Origin: Treponema sp. | Lineage (GTDB): Bacteria; Spirochaetota; Spirochaetia; Treponematales; Breznakiellaceae | Reading direction: 5' to 3' | Assembly: GCA_031275035.1 (NCBI GenBank) | Contig: JAISPH010000070.1 | Coordinates: 1-57,859 of the forward strand | DNA: 57,859 bases | Part shown: positions 35,664 to 42,808 of the stretch, one piece after another | Layout: the number at the start of each line of letters is the position of its first letter | Numbering within the stretch: position 1 is the stretch's first letter | The notes under the pieces: model-generated | Databases searched by the model: none | What the model was told of the DNA's origin: nothing | Seen by the model: only the letters and a program-made list of their open reading frames with translations | Made by a program: the position numbers and the translations under genes

Positions 35664-35734
35664 GGGAGTTTGCGGGGTAAAAAACCGCCTGTCAGGCGTT
35701 TCGGGGTTTTACGCACAAAGCGCAACAAACTCCC
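35664..35734 (+). ncRNA. Predicted structured leader element upstream of glycerate kinase
   Basis: Nested inverted repeats. The outer stem is GGGAGTTTG (35664-35672) with CAAACTCCC (35726-35734). An inner stem forms between GTAAAA..CC and GGTTTTAC, capped by the CGCCTGTCAGGCG hairpin near 35685-35697. It is followed 24 bp later by a terminator hairpin just before glycerate kinase. This is the layout of an attenuator or riboswitch, but it could also be a decayed insertion. No known riboswitch class was recognised. Confidence 0.4.
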
Positions 35735-35757
35735 GGGCGCGTCCGCCGCAGTACTTG

Positions 35758-35802
35758 AAAGCCCCGGCGCCGATGCGCGCCGCAGGACCGCCGGGGCTTT
35801 TT
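35758..35802 (+). terminator. Intrinsic terminator between the gntP remnant and glycerate kinase
   Basis: AAAGCCCCGGCG (35758-35769) pairs with CGCCGGGGCTTT (35789-35800), a 12-bp perfect stem, with a run of five T at 35798-35802. It sits 12 bp before the glycerate kinase ATG on the same strand, so transcription into that gene from upstream would be blocked unless antiterminated. Confidence 0.75.
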
Positions 35803-35813
35803 CAGGGGGTTCC

Positions 35814-36965
35814 ATGAAGAAGATTATTCTGATTCCCGATTCCTTTAAGGGTACCATGAGTTCCGCCGGGATCTGTTCGATTATGGAGGAGCGGATCCGC
35901 TCTTACTATCCCGGCGCGGAGATCGTTTCCATTCCCGTAGCCGACGGCGGAGAGGGAAGCGTGGATTCCTTCCTGGCCGCGGCGGGGGGCGAAAAAATCG
36001 CCATCCCCGCCAAGGGACCCTTTATGGAGGACCGTACCGGCTTTTACGGCCTTATCGACGGCGGAGCCACGGCGGTGATCGAGATGGCGGCCTGCGCGGG
36101 CCTTCCCCTGGCCGGCGGCAGGCTGCGCCCGGATCAGGCCACCACCTACGGGGTGGGGCAGCTTATGCTGGATGCGGCAAGGCGGGGCTGTAAAAAGATT
36201 ATCGTCGGCCTGGGGGGAAGCGCCACCAACGACTTCGGCGCAGGGGCCGCCGCCGCCGCGGGAGTCCGCTTCCTCGACGGGGAGGGAGCATCCTTTGTCC
36301 CCGTGGGGGGAACCCTCTCCCGGATTGCGTCCATCGATACCACAGACGTTCCCGGAGAGCTGCGGAGGGCGGAAATTATCACCATGTGCGATATTGACAA
36401 TCCCCTCTGCGGCCCCGCCGGCGCCGCCCATGTATTCGGGCCCCAGAAGGGGGCGGACCCGGCCATGGTGGAGATGCTCGACGGCCAGCTTAAGGCGGCG
36501 GCGGATACGGTAAAGCGGGAACTTGGGATAGACGTCGCCGCCCTTCCCGGCGCGGGAGCCGCCGGCGGCATGGGAGGCGGCATGGCGGCCTTTTTCGGCT
36601 CCCGGCTCCAGATGGGAATAGAGACGGTGCTGGACACGGTGCATTTTGACAAGCTTGCCGCAGGGGCGGATCTGGTTTTTACCGGAGAGGGAAAGATCGA
36701 CACCCAGAGCCTGCGGGGCAAGGTGGTAATCGGCGTCGCCCGGCGGGCAAAAAAGCTGGGGGTTCCGGTGATTGCCCTGGTCGGCGATATAGGGGACAAC
36801 ATTGAGGGAGCCTACGGCGAAGGGGTCAGCGCAATCTTCAGTATCAACCGCGCGGCCATCCCTTTCCAGGAAGCCCGCCTCCGCTGCCGGGAGGATCTCG
36901 GGCTTGCCCTGGACAACCTTCTGCGCCTTATCGCCGCCGTCAGGATCCCTCCCCCGCCGGCCTGA
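35814..36965 (+). CDS. Glycerate kinase (GlxK/GarK family)
   Basis: Phosphorylates D-glycerate to 2-phosphoglycerate (or 3-phosphoglycerate). From MKKIILIPDSFKGTM the product is 383 residues, the family length. SFKGTMSS, PVADGGEGSVDSF near residue 42, GLGGSATNDFGAGAAAA near residue 133 and FTGEGKIDTQS near residue 288 are hallmark motifs. A longer frame from 35670 crosses the terminator and is rejected. GGGGG upstream may act as the ribosome-binding site. The lost gntP-type permease upstream would have been its natural partner. Confidence 0.94.
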   Translation: MKKIILIPDSFKGTMSSAGICSIMEERIRSYYPGAEIVSIPVADGGEGSVDSFLAAAGGEKIAIPAKGPFMEDRTGFYGLIDGGATAVIEMAACAGLPLAGGRLRPDQATTYGVGQLMLDAARRGCKKIIVGLGGSATNDFGAGAAAAAGVRFLDGEGASFVPVGGTLSRIASIDTTDVPGELRRAEIITMCDIDNPLCGPAGAAHVFGPQKGADPAMVEMLDGQLKAAADTVKRELGIDVAALPGAGAAGGMGGGMAAFFGSRLQMGIETVLDTVHFDKLAAGADLVFTGEGKIDTQSLRGKVVIGVARRAKKLGVPVIALVGDIGDNIEGAYGEGVSAIFSINRAAIPFQEARLRCREDLGLALDNLLRLIAAVRIPPPPA

Positions 36966-37032
36966 TGTTTCTCCTTAAAAAGGATCTGCGCCGGACTTAG
37001 TCCGGAAGAACCAGCCGGTTTTCCGAAGTCCA

Positions 37033-37061
37033 TTGACAAAGGGAGGGGATTTCGTTAGGGT
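37033..37061 (+). promoter_or_regulatory. Candidate promoter for tRNA-Gly
   Basis: TTGACA (37033-37038), 17-bp spacer, TAGGGT (37056-37061), 18 bp before the tRNA 5' end. The -35 is consensus and the -10 weak. A small CCGGAC/GTCCGG hairpin lies about 40 bp upstream. Confidence 0.5.
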
Positions 37062-37079
37062 AAAAAGAAGTTTGATTAA

Positions 37080-37150
37080 GCGGTCGTCATATAACGGTAT
37101 TATCCAAGCTTCCCAAGCTTGTGACGCGGGTTCGACTCCCGTCGACCGCT
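37080..37150 (+). tRNA. tRNA-Gly (anticodon CCC)
   Basis: A 71-nt cloverleaf. The acceptor stem GCGGTCG pairs with CGACCGC, with T as discriminator. The anticodon stem CAAGC/GCTTG encloses loop TTCCCAA, anticodon CCC at 37112-37114. The T arm GCGGG-TTCGACT-CCCGT has one G-T wobble. The 3' CCA is not encoded. It closely resembles bacterial glycine tRNAs. The last 15 bases plus one are repeated at 37300. Confidence 0.95.
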
Positions 37151-37399
37151 GTAATGTAAATATAAGCAATCTTCTGCGGGAGTCGAAGGGTTTTGGCGGC
37201 CGGTGAGGGCCAAGCAGGTACGCAGGCCCGAAACGGCAAACCGCCAGGGAAGGCGGTTTAGCAAAAACCCCGGCCTGGAGGCGGACCGCTGAAAGGCGGC
37301 TCCCGTCGACCGCTGAAGGCAGCACGCATTAAAGACGGGGAGCGGACCGGAGCGCCCTGACCGGATTTTGAAAGGGTTTCTTTATTTTCAGGAGTATCT
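37151..37399 (+). other. Gene-free stretch after tRNA-Gly with duplicated tRNA end and hairpin
   Basis: No gene. It contains an 8-bp stem hairpin (AAACCGCC at 37238-37245, GGCGGTTT at 37252-37259) and the tRNA 3'-end duplicate at 37300-37315. A shorter direct repeat GACCGCTGAA occurs at 37284 and 37308. The stretch ends at the GTG start of the RluA-family gene. Confidence 0.6.
37300..37315 (+). repeat. Duplicate of the tRNA-Gly 3' end
   Basis: CTCCCGTCGACCGCTG, identical over 16 bp to 37136-37151, the T-arm/acceptor end of tRNA-Gly plus one base. The two copies are 164 bp apart in the same orientation, as left by integration at a tRNA 3' end. Confidence 0.75.
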
Positions 37400-38395
37400 G
37401 TGGAAATGATCGCCGGCGCCGATGACGACGGCCGCAGGCTGGACCGGCTGCTCAGAAAGGCCCTTCCGGATCTGCCCCTTTCGGCGATACACCGGCTTTT
37501 AAGGCGGGGCCGGGTGCTGACAGGGGGCAGGGCCGGCGGAGCGGCGGACCGGATCAGAGCGGGGATGGTGATACACATTCTGGAGGAAGGGGCCCCCGGG
37601 ATACGGGACAGGGTCCGGCCCTCCGGGACCGGTTTCTCCGGCCCGGACCGGCAGGAAGGGGCCCCCGGGGCCGTTTCCCTGGACGTACTCCGGGAGGCGC
37701 CGGGACTGCTCATTGTAAATAAGCCTGCGGGGATGGGGGTCCACGGACCCGCCGCCGGCCAGGAAACCCTTGAAACCCTGGTCCGTTCCTTTCTTGCGGA
37801 CCGGCTCTCCCCTTCCCTCTCTTTCAAGCCCGGCCCCCTCCACCGTCTGGACAGAAATACCAGCGGCGTTATGGTCTTTTCAAGCTCCCTTGAGGGGGCC
37901 CGGCGTTTCAGCGCGCTGATCCGGGAGGGACGGGTAATCAAGGGCTACCTTGCCCTGGTGGAGGGGATCGTCGAAAAAGAGGAAACCTGGGAGGATCATC
38001 TGATCCGGGACAGATCCCTGGGAAAGAGCTTTGCCGTCAAAGCGGGAGCCGGGACAAAGCGGGCCGCCGCCCGGGTAAAACCCCTGGCGGAAAGCGGCGG
38101 CTTTTCCCTCATCGGGCTGAAAATTTCCACCGGCAGGACCCACCAGATCCGGGTCCAGGCGGCGGCCCGGGGGCATCCCCTGGCGGGGGATGTCAAGTAC
38201 GGGGGCAGACCCCGGAAGGGCGGCTTCCTGCTCCACGCCTATACCCTGGAATTCCCCTGGCCCGGTTCTGCAAACGCCGGAGAGGAGCCGGTACGGGTCA
38301 GCGCCCCCGTCCCTGAGGGTTTCCGCAGAACAATCGCCGGACTTTTCAGCGGCCTTCAGCATCTGGATTTCCGCCTCAATGACGAGTATGTTTGA
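37400..38395 (+). CDS. RluA-family pseudouridine synthase
   Basis: Isomerises uridine to pseudouridine in rRNA or tRNA. The 331-residue product has an N-terminal S4-like domain (RRLDRLLRKALPDLPLS). The catalytic core has HRLDRNTSG, in which D151 is the nucleophile. RTHQIRVQAAARGHPLAGD appears near residue 235. A linker of about 30 residues, rich in Gly, Pro and Arg, separates the S4 and catalytic parts. The start is GTG with CAGGAG upstream. Target nucleotides cannot be inferred. Confidence 0.92.
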   Translation: MEMIAGADDDGRRLDRLLRKALPDLPLSAIHRLLRRGRVLTGGRAGGAADRIRAGMVIHILEEGAPGIRDRVRPSGTGFSGPDRQEGAPGAVSLDVLREAPGLLIVNKPAGMGVHGPAAGQETLETLVRSFLADRLSPSLSFKPGPLHRLDRNTSGVMVFSSSLEGARRFSALIREGRVIKGYLALVEGIVEKEETWEDHLIRDRSLGKSFAVKAGAGTKRAAARVKPLAESGGFSLIGLKISTGRTHQIRVQAAARGHPLAGDVKYGGRPRKGGFLLHAYTLEFPWPGSANAGEEPVRVSAPVPEGFRRTIAGLFSGLQHLDFRLNDEYV

Positions 38396-38401
38396 AGAAT
38401 A

Positions 38402-39253
38402 ATGTTCTGGAAATTTTTCTGGCCCCTGGGAAGGGTTAAGACCTACGCCCTCGTGGGAGAAAGCGGCACGGGCAAAAGCTTCCGGGCAAAGCTCGTAGCC
38501 CAGAAGTACGGCATTGATTTTATCATCGATGACGGCCTTTTGATCCGGGACAACCGGATCATCGCAGGCCACTCGGCAAAAAAAGAAAAGACCTTTATGG
38601 CCGCGGTAAAGGCGGCGCTCTTTGACGAAAAGTCCCGGCGGGACGAGGTGGCCCGGAAGCTTCAGGCGGAAAAGATCAGCCGTATCCTCATTCTGGGAAC
38701 CTCCGAAAAAATGGTGAACAAAATCGCCGGCAGGCTTCAGCTTCCCCTGCCTAAAAAGATCATTAAAATTGAAGACATCGCCTCCCAGGAGGACATTGAG
38801 AAGGCTATCAGAACCAGAAAAATCGAGGGGAAGCATGTTATCCCCGTACCCTCCATCGAGGTAAAGCGGAACTATCCCAACATCTTCTACGATGCGGTGC
38901 GGATCTTTAAGCGGCGCCCCGCGGCCCTGGGGCCGACTCCCAAGGTGCTGGAGAAATCGGTGGTCCGCCCGGAATATTCAAAACGGGGCAAGGTGATTAT
39001 TTCCGAAGCGGCTTTGAGCCAGATGGTCATTCACTGCGTGGACGAGTACAATCAGAACATCAGGATCAAAAAAATAACGGTGAAGGACGACGATGCAGGC
39101 TACCGGCTGGTCATTACCATTGACGTGCCCTACGGAACCCAGCTGGGCGGCAATATGCACGAACTTCAACAGTACATTATTGACAATATTGAACGGTATA
39201 CGGGTATCCTGATTGAAGGGGTGAATATCATCATCGATAAGCTGATCCAGTAA
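38402..39253 (+). CDS. P-loop ATPase fused to an Asp23/YloU-like domain
   Basis: A 283-residue protein in two parts. Residues 12-200 form a P-loop domain with Walker A GESGTGKS (19-26) and an IIDDGLLI strand. Residues about 200-283 match the Asp23/Gls24 (DUF322) fold: ISEAALSQMVIHCVDEYN near 203, then VTIDVPYG-like and ERYTGILIEGVNIIID segments. Stand-alone Asp23/YloU proteins are common in Firmicutes. The fusion to an ATPase looks spirochaete-specific to me, but I cannot confirm that here. It lies 6 bp after the RluA gene. Function unknown. Confidence 0.75.
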   Translation: MFWKFFWPLGRVKTYALVGESGTGKSFRAKLVAQKYGIDFIIDDGLLIRDNRIIAGHSAKKEKTFMAAVKAALFDEKSRRDEVARKLQAEKISRILILGTSEKMVNKIAGRLQLPLPKKIIKIEDIASQEDIEKAIRTRKIEGKHVIPVPSIEVKRNYPNIFYDAVRIFKRRPAALGPTPKVLEKSVVRPEYSKRGKVIISEAALSQMVIHCVDEYNQNIRIKKITVKDDDAGYRLVITIDVPYGTQLGGNMHELQQYIIDNIERYTGILIEGVNIIIDKLIQ

Positions 39254-39297
39254 TCCGGGACAGCCGCCCCTGGAATTTTGTTTTGACGGAGGATTTG

Positions 39298-40464
39298 ATG
39301 AAAAAACGCGTGGCGGCCCTGATTCTTGCGGGGGCGGCGGCTCTTTCCGTTTATGCCCAGGACCAGACCGGAAGCGCCGCCGGCGTTCACGCCGCGGCCC
39401 CCCGCTACGAACTTATCGCCGACAGTTCCGGTCCGGATACGGAGGCCCTGCGGCGGGAACTTGAACTGCGCTTCGACATCTATAACCGGCTCTTCCGCTT
39501 TGACCCGTCGGCGGTAAGCCTTCCCCTCAGGGTCCGCCTCTTCCGGGACAGGGACGCCTACGACGGCTATGTTTCGGCCCGGCTGGGGGCTCCCAGGGAG
39601 GGGGCGGTGTACCTTCACTATAACCAGAGCGAAAGGCGGGAACTGGTCGTACATCAGGGGAGCCCCGAAGCGGCCCGGACGATCCCCGCCCAGGCCTTCC
39701 TCCAGTACTTCAGGGCCTTTATCCCTTCGCCCCCCGCCTGGATGAAGGAGGGCTTCACCGTATACTTCAGCACCCTTTCCGTCAATGCCGAAACCGGGGA
39801 ACTTTCCTACAAAGAAAATTTAGCCTGGCTTGAAATGGTAAAGAACCTGGAGAAGATCGATCTGCAGCAGGTGCTCATGGCCGACGAAGGAGAACCGCCG
39901 CGGAATTTGCAGCCCATCTCCTGGTCCCTGGTTTCGTTTCTCCTGAACAGCGGCAGCGAAGGCTATTTCAGATCCCTCACCGATTCTTTTATGCTCCTCT
40001 CCCCCGGGGCCACGGCGGCGGAAAACGCCGCGGCGGTACGGAAACGGCTCTACCTCTGGGCCGGCCCGGAGGCTGTAGAGGAGGACTACCAATCCTACCT
40101 GACCTCCCGCAGGACCTTTGCGGAACTTGTCGAAGCGGGACGGCGTTCTTATGCGGAGGGGGATCCTCCGGCGGCGGAGGCCTACTTCTACGAGGCCCTG
40201 GACCAGAATCCCGATCACTATGCCCCGTACTACTACCTGGGGCTTCTGGCCTATGAAAAACAACGTTACGACACGGCGGAGCAGTACTACCGGTCCGCCC
40301 TGCAGTACGGCGCGGACCAGGCCCTGGTCCGGTACGCCCTGGGGCTGAACGCCGCCGCCGCGGGGAAGAGGAACGAGGCCGCCGGATTTTTGGAAGAGGC
40401 CGCCGCGGCGGCTCCTGAACGGTATAAAGACCGGGTCCGGGAACTGCTGGGCCGGCTGAAATGA
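39298..40464 (+). CDS. Exported TPR protein with a degenerate peptidase-MA-like domain
   Basis: The start at 39298 follows GGAGG and yields 388 residues with a signal peptide (about 1-22, ending VYAQD). Residues 35-170 resemble gluzincin peptidase-MA/DUF1570 proteins: the PAWMKEGFTVYFS segment near residue 143 is intact. The HExxH zinc motif expected about 20 residues earlier is replaced by QAFLQ, so the enzyme is probably inactive. The C-terminal 120 residues hold TPR-like repeats (AEAYFYEALDQNPDHYAPYY). Likely a periplasmic or surface scaffold protein. Confidence 0.7.
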   Translation: MKKRVAALILAGAAALSVYAQDQTGSAAGVHAAAPRYELIADSSGPDTEALRRELELRFDIYNRLFRFDPSAVSLPLRVRLFRDRDAYDGYVSARLGAPREGAVYLHYNQSERRELVVHQGSPEAARTIPAQAFLQYFRAFIPSPPAWMKEGFTVYFSTLSVNAETGELSYKENLAWLEMVKNLEKIDLQQVLMADEGEPPRNLQPISWSLVSFLLNSGSEGYFRSLTDSFMLLSPGATAAENAAAVRKRLYLWAGPEAVEEDYQSYLTSRRTFAELVEAGRRSYAEGDPPAAEAYFYEALDQNPDHYAPYYYLGLLAYEKQRYDTAEQYYRSALQYGADQALVRYALGLNAAAAGKRNEAAGFLEEAAAAAPERYKDRVRELLGRLK

Positions 40465-40525
40465 GCCGCCCGGCGTCTGCCGCCGACATGGAGGCCGTCG
40501 GCACGGAGGCCGCAGCATTACCGCA

Positions 40526-41671
40526 CTAAAGTTCGGGGGGGTTCCTGCGCCGCCGGCGGCGTTTGGGTTTCTTTGTTTCTTCGGCATTTTCCCGGACGGG
40601 ATTCTCCGCGGCGGGGCCTATCCTTCCCCGTTCAAAGAAACGGGACTTCTTGATGTTTATGCCATGCTCGCCAAAGATAAGCCGTACCGCCCTGTCCAGT
40701 TCCAGCCGGGGGGGATTCATGGGAAGCACAAACTGCCTTCCCGCAAGAAAGGCGTTTTTATAATTTTCCGCCGTTCCCGCATCCCAGTCGATAAAATCCT
40801 CCAGATAATCCCGGATCAGCGCCGCCAGGGCCTCCCCGCCGTTCCCGCCGGGGGGGATCTCCCCGAGGCCCTTGAGATACCCGGCCCGGAAGGAGGGGTT
40901 CTCCTTCATCAGCGCCGAGGCGCCGGGCTGCAGGTAGGCATAGAGCCCCAGGAGTTCCAGCTTTTCAACTATCCCCGCGGCAAAGGGAGAATGGATAATT
41001 TTGAAAATTTCCTCGGTAAGCCTGGAGGGAGAAACCGGCAGCAGGAGACGGGCCTGGCGCTTGATCTTCAGCCGCAGGAAAAAAGACAGCCTGCAGCCCG
41101 TGGTAACGGCGTACTTGACTGCCCGGATCATCCGCACCGGATCATCGGTAAAGATCTTCGACAGGGGGATGATGGGCCGTATCCGTCTTTCCCGCAGGTC
41201 CTTCATGCCTCCCAGATAGTCCACCACGATCTGCCTGCGGGGTTCATAGAAAAGGGCGTTTAACGAAAAATCCCGGCGGAGCACATCCTCTTCTATGGTT
41301 CCAAAGGTATTGCTGGTGGGACCGTCCTTTAAGGAACGAAAGGTGGAAACTTCAAAAATTTTGGGACCAAAGTAAACATGGACCAACCGGAAACGGCGGC
41401 CTATGATCCGGGCGTTGCAGAAGATCTTTTTTATGCGGGAAGGACTGGCGGCGCTGACTATGTCAAAATCCTTGGGTTTCTTTCCCAGAATCAGATCCCG
41501 GACTGCTCCGCCCACGATATACGTTTCAAAGCCATTTGAACGGAGCCGGTCGGTAATGGAAACCGCATCGGGGTCCACGTCGGCAGCATTTATGCCGTGT
41601 TCGTCCTGGGTATAGACAACGGCCTTCTTTATGAGGCCGCCGTTTTTTTCAGCGCCGTAACGGATACGCAC
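40526..41671 (-). CDS. pcnB: Poly(A) polymerase/CCA-adding-type nucleotidyltransferase (PcnB-like)
   Basis: Class II nucleotidyltransferase, probably the polyadenylating enzyme. In the 381-residue product GGAVRDLILGKKPKDFDIV (54-72) holds the GG and D68/D70 metal-binding aspartates. EDVLRRDFSLNALFYE is the neck motif. The long Arg/Lys-rich C-terminus (KKPKRRRRRRN) is typical of PcnB rather than CCA-adding enzymes. The start is GTG at 41671, 9 bp after GGAG. It lies 6 bp after the hydrolase stop, so the two are cotranscribed. It converges on the TPR gene. Confidence 0.9.
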   Translation of the reverse strand: MRIRYGAEKNGGLIKKAVVYTQDEHGINAADVDPDAVSITDRLRSNGFETYIVGGAVRDLILGKKPKDFDIVSAASPSRIKKIFCNARIIGRRFRLVHVYFGPKIFEVSTFRSLKDGPTSNTFGTIEEDVLRRDFSLNALFYEPRRQIVVDYLGGMKDLRERRIRPIIPLSKIFTDDPVRMIRAVKYAVTTGCRLSFFLRLKIKRQARLLLPVSPSRLTEEIFKIIHSPFAAGIVEKLELLGLYAYLQPGASALMKENPSFRAGYLKGLGEIPPGGNGGEALAALIRDYLEDFIDWDAGTAENYKNAFLAGRQFVLPMNPPRLELDRAVRLIFGEHGINIKKSRFFERGRIGPAAENPVRENAEETKKPKRRRRRRNPPEL

Positions 41672-41677
41672 AGAAGT

Positions 41678-42649
41678 TTACTCCGCCGTTCCAGCCTGAC
41701 CGGACCGGCAATGCCGTTCCAGCCAGGAAAGGAGGTTCCCCATGACCTCTTCCCGGTTCGTTTCATTCAACGTTTCATGCCGCGCGTCGGGGTAGAGCAC
41801 AAATTCCAGATCCGTTATACCCAGGGAACGGTAGGCGCTCATCAGGGCGGTGGGGCTTTGTCCCATGGCCCCCACGGGGTCCGCGGAGCCGCAGAAGATA
41901 TAGACCGGCAGGTTCCGGGGTATCCCCTGCATCGCTTCCGGCGTATGAATCTTGGTAAAAGCCCTGACCATGTCCCGGTAAAAGCCGACGGAACAGAGGT
42001 TTCCGCAGAGGGGGTCCGCAATATAGGCGTCTACTTCCTTTTCGTCCCGGGAAAGCCAGTCAAAGGGAGTACGGTTCGGCCTGAAGGGCCTATTATAGGG
42101 ACCGTCGGCCATGGCATGAGCCAGGAGGGAACCCCGGCGGCTTCCCTTCAGGGCGGCGATCAGACTGAGAAAGGGCGCCCCCAGGATCAGTTCCAGGCCT
42201 CCGGGCCCCCTGGTCCCCGAGAGGATACAGCCGGCCAGGCGGGAACCATACTTTTCAATATAGGCCTGGGAGATAAAGGAACCCCAGGAATGTCCCAAAA
42301 GAAAGAGAGGAAGGCCGGGGTGCCTTTCGCCGATTCCGGCATTGATGACGCCGATATCGGCGACTACTCTGAAAAAGCCGTCCCGGTCCGCACAGTGCCC
42401 CAGGAGCCCCCCCCGGCGGGGATCATTCACGGCGCTGTCCGCGGTCCTGCCGTGTCCCCGCTGATCCGCCGCCCATACCTCAAAACCCCGGCCGCAGAGT
42501 TTTCCGGCCAGGCGCGCATAACGGAGGGAATGTTCCGCCATACCATGAACTATATGTACCACCGCCAAAGGAGCCCCCGGCGGCGTCCAGCGCCGCAGAA
42601 AGAGCTTTATCCCGTCATCGGATTCCAGCCATTCGCCCGTTTCATCCAT
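41678..42649 (-). CDS. Alpha/beta hydrolase, lysophospholipase/monoacylglycerol-lipase type
   Basis: A 323-residue serine hydrolase. VHGMAEHSLRY near residue 34 forms the oxyanion region and GHSWGS (residues 119-124) has nucleophile S121. GSADPVG and DARHETLNE supply the acid and histidine. No signal peptide is visible, so it is probably cytosolic and acts on lipid esters; the substrate is not determined. It is the first gene of a two-gene unit with pcnB and faces the TrmA-family gene divergently. Confidence 0.88.
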   Translation of the reverse strand: MDETGEWLESDDGIKLFLRRWTPPGAPLAVVHIVHGMAEHSLRYARLAGKLCGRGFEVWAADQRGHGRTADSAVNDPRRGGLLGHCADRDGFFRVVADIGVINAGIGERHPGLPLFLLGHSWGSFISQAYIEKYGSRLAGCILSGTRGPGGLELILGAPFLSLIAALKGSRRGSLLAHAMADGPYNRPFRPNRTPFDWLSRDEKEVDAYIADPLCGNLCSVGFYRDMVRAFTKIHTPEAMQGIPRNLPVYIFCGSADPVGAMGQSPTALMSAYRSLGITDLEFVLYPDARHETLNETNREEVMGNLLSWLERHCRSGQAGTAE

Positions 42650-42708
42650 AGGTCCGATTGTACCCTCATGTCCTCATTCTGGCAATGACCGCCGCCCGGT
42701 ACAGGGCC

Positions 42709-42772
42709 CATACCCAAACAAAAGCCCCGACGGATCCGGCGTGCCCGGATTTCCGGCGGCGGTTTGGGTATG
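42709..42772. promoter_or_regulatory. Long-range 11-bp inverted repeat in a divergent promoter region
   Basis: CATACCCAAAC (42709-42719) and GTTTGGGTATG (42762-42772) are perfect inverted copies 42 bp apart. The loop itself contains ATCCGG...CCGGAT. It lies between the divergent hydrolase and TrmA-family genes. It could be an operator pair or an RNA structure. Confidence 0.5.
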
Positions 42773-42808
42773 AATCCGCCCGCAAACCATGGTATAGTGG
42801 AGCCTGTC

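Noticed and set aside
37238..37259. tRNA-Gly transcription terminator
   Set aside because: The 8-bp hairpin is real but no T-run follows it on either strand, so I list it only as a hairpin.
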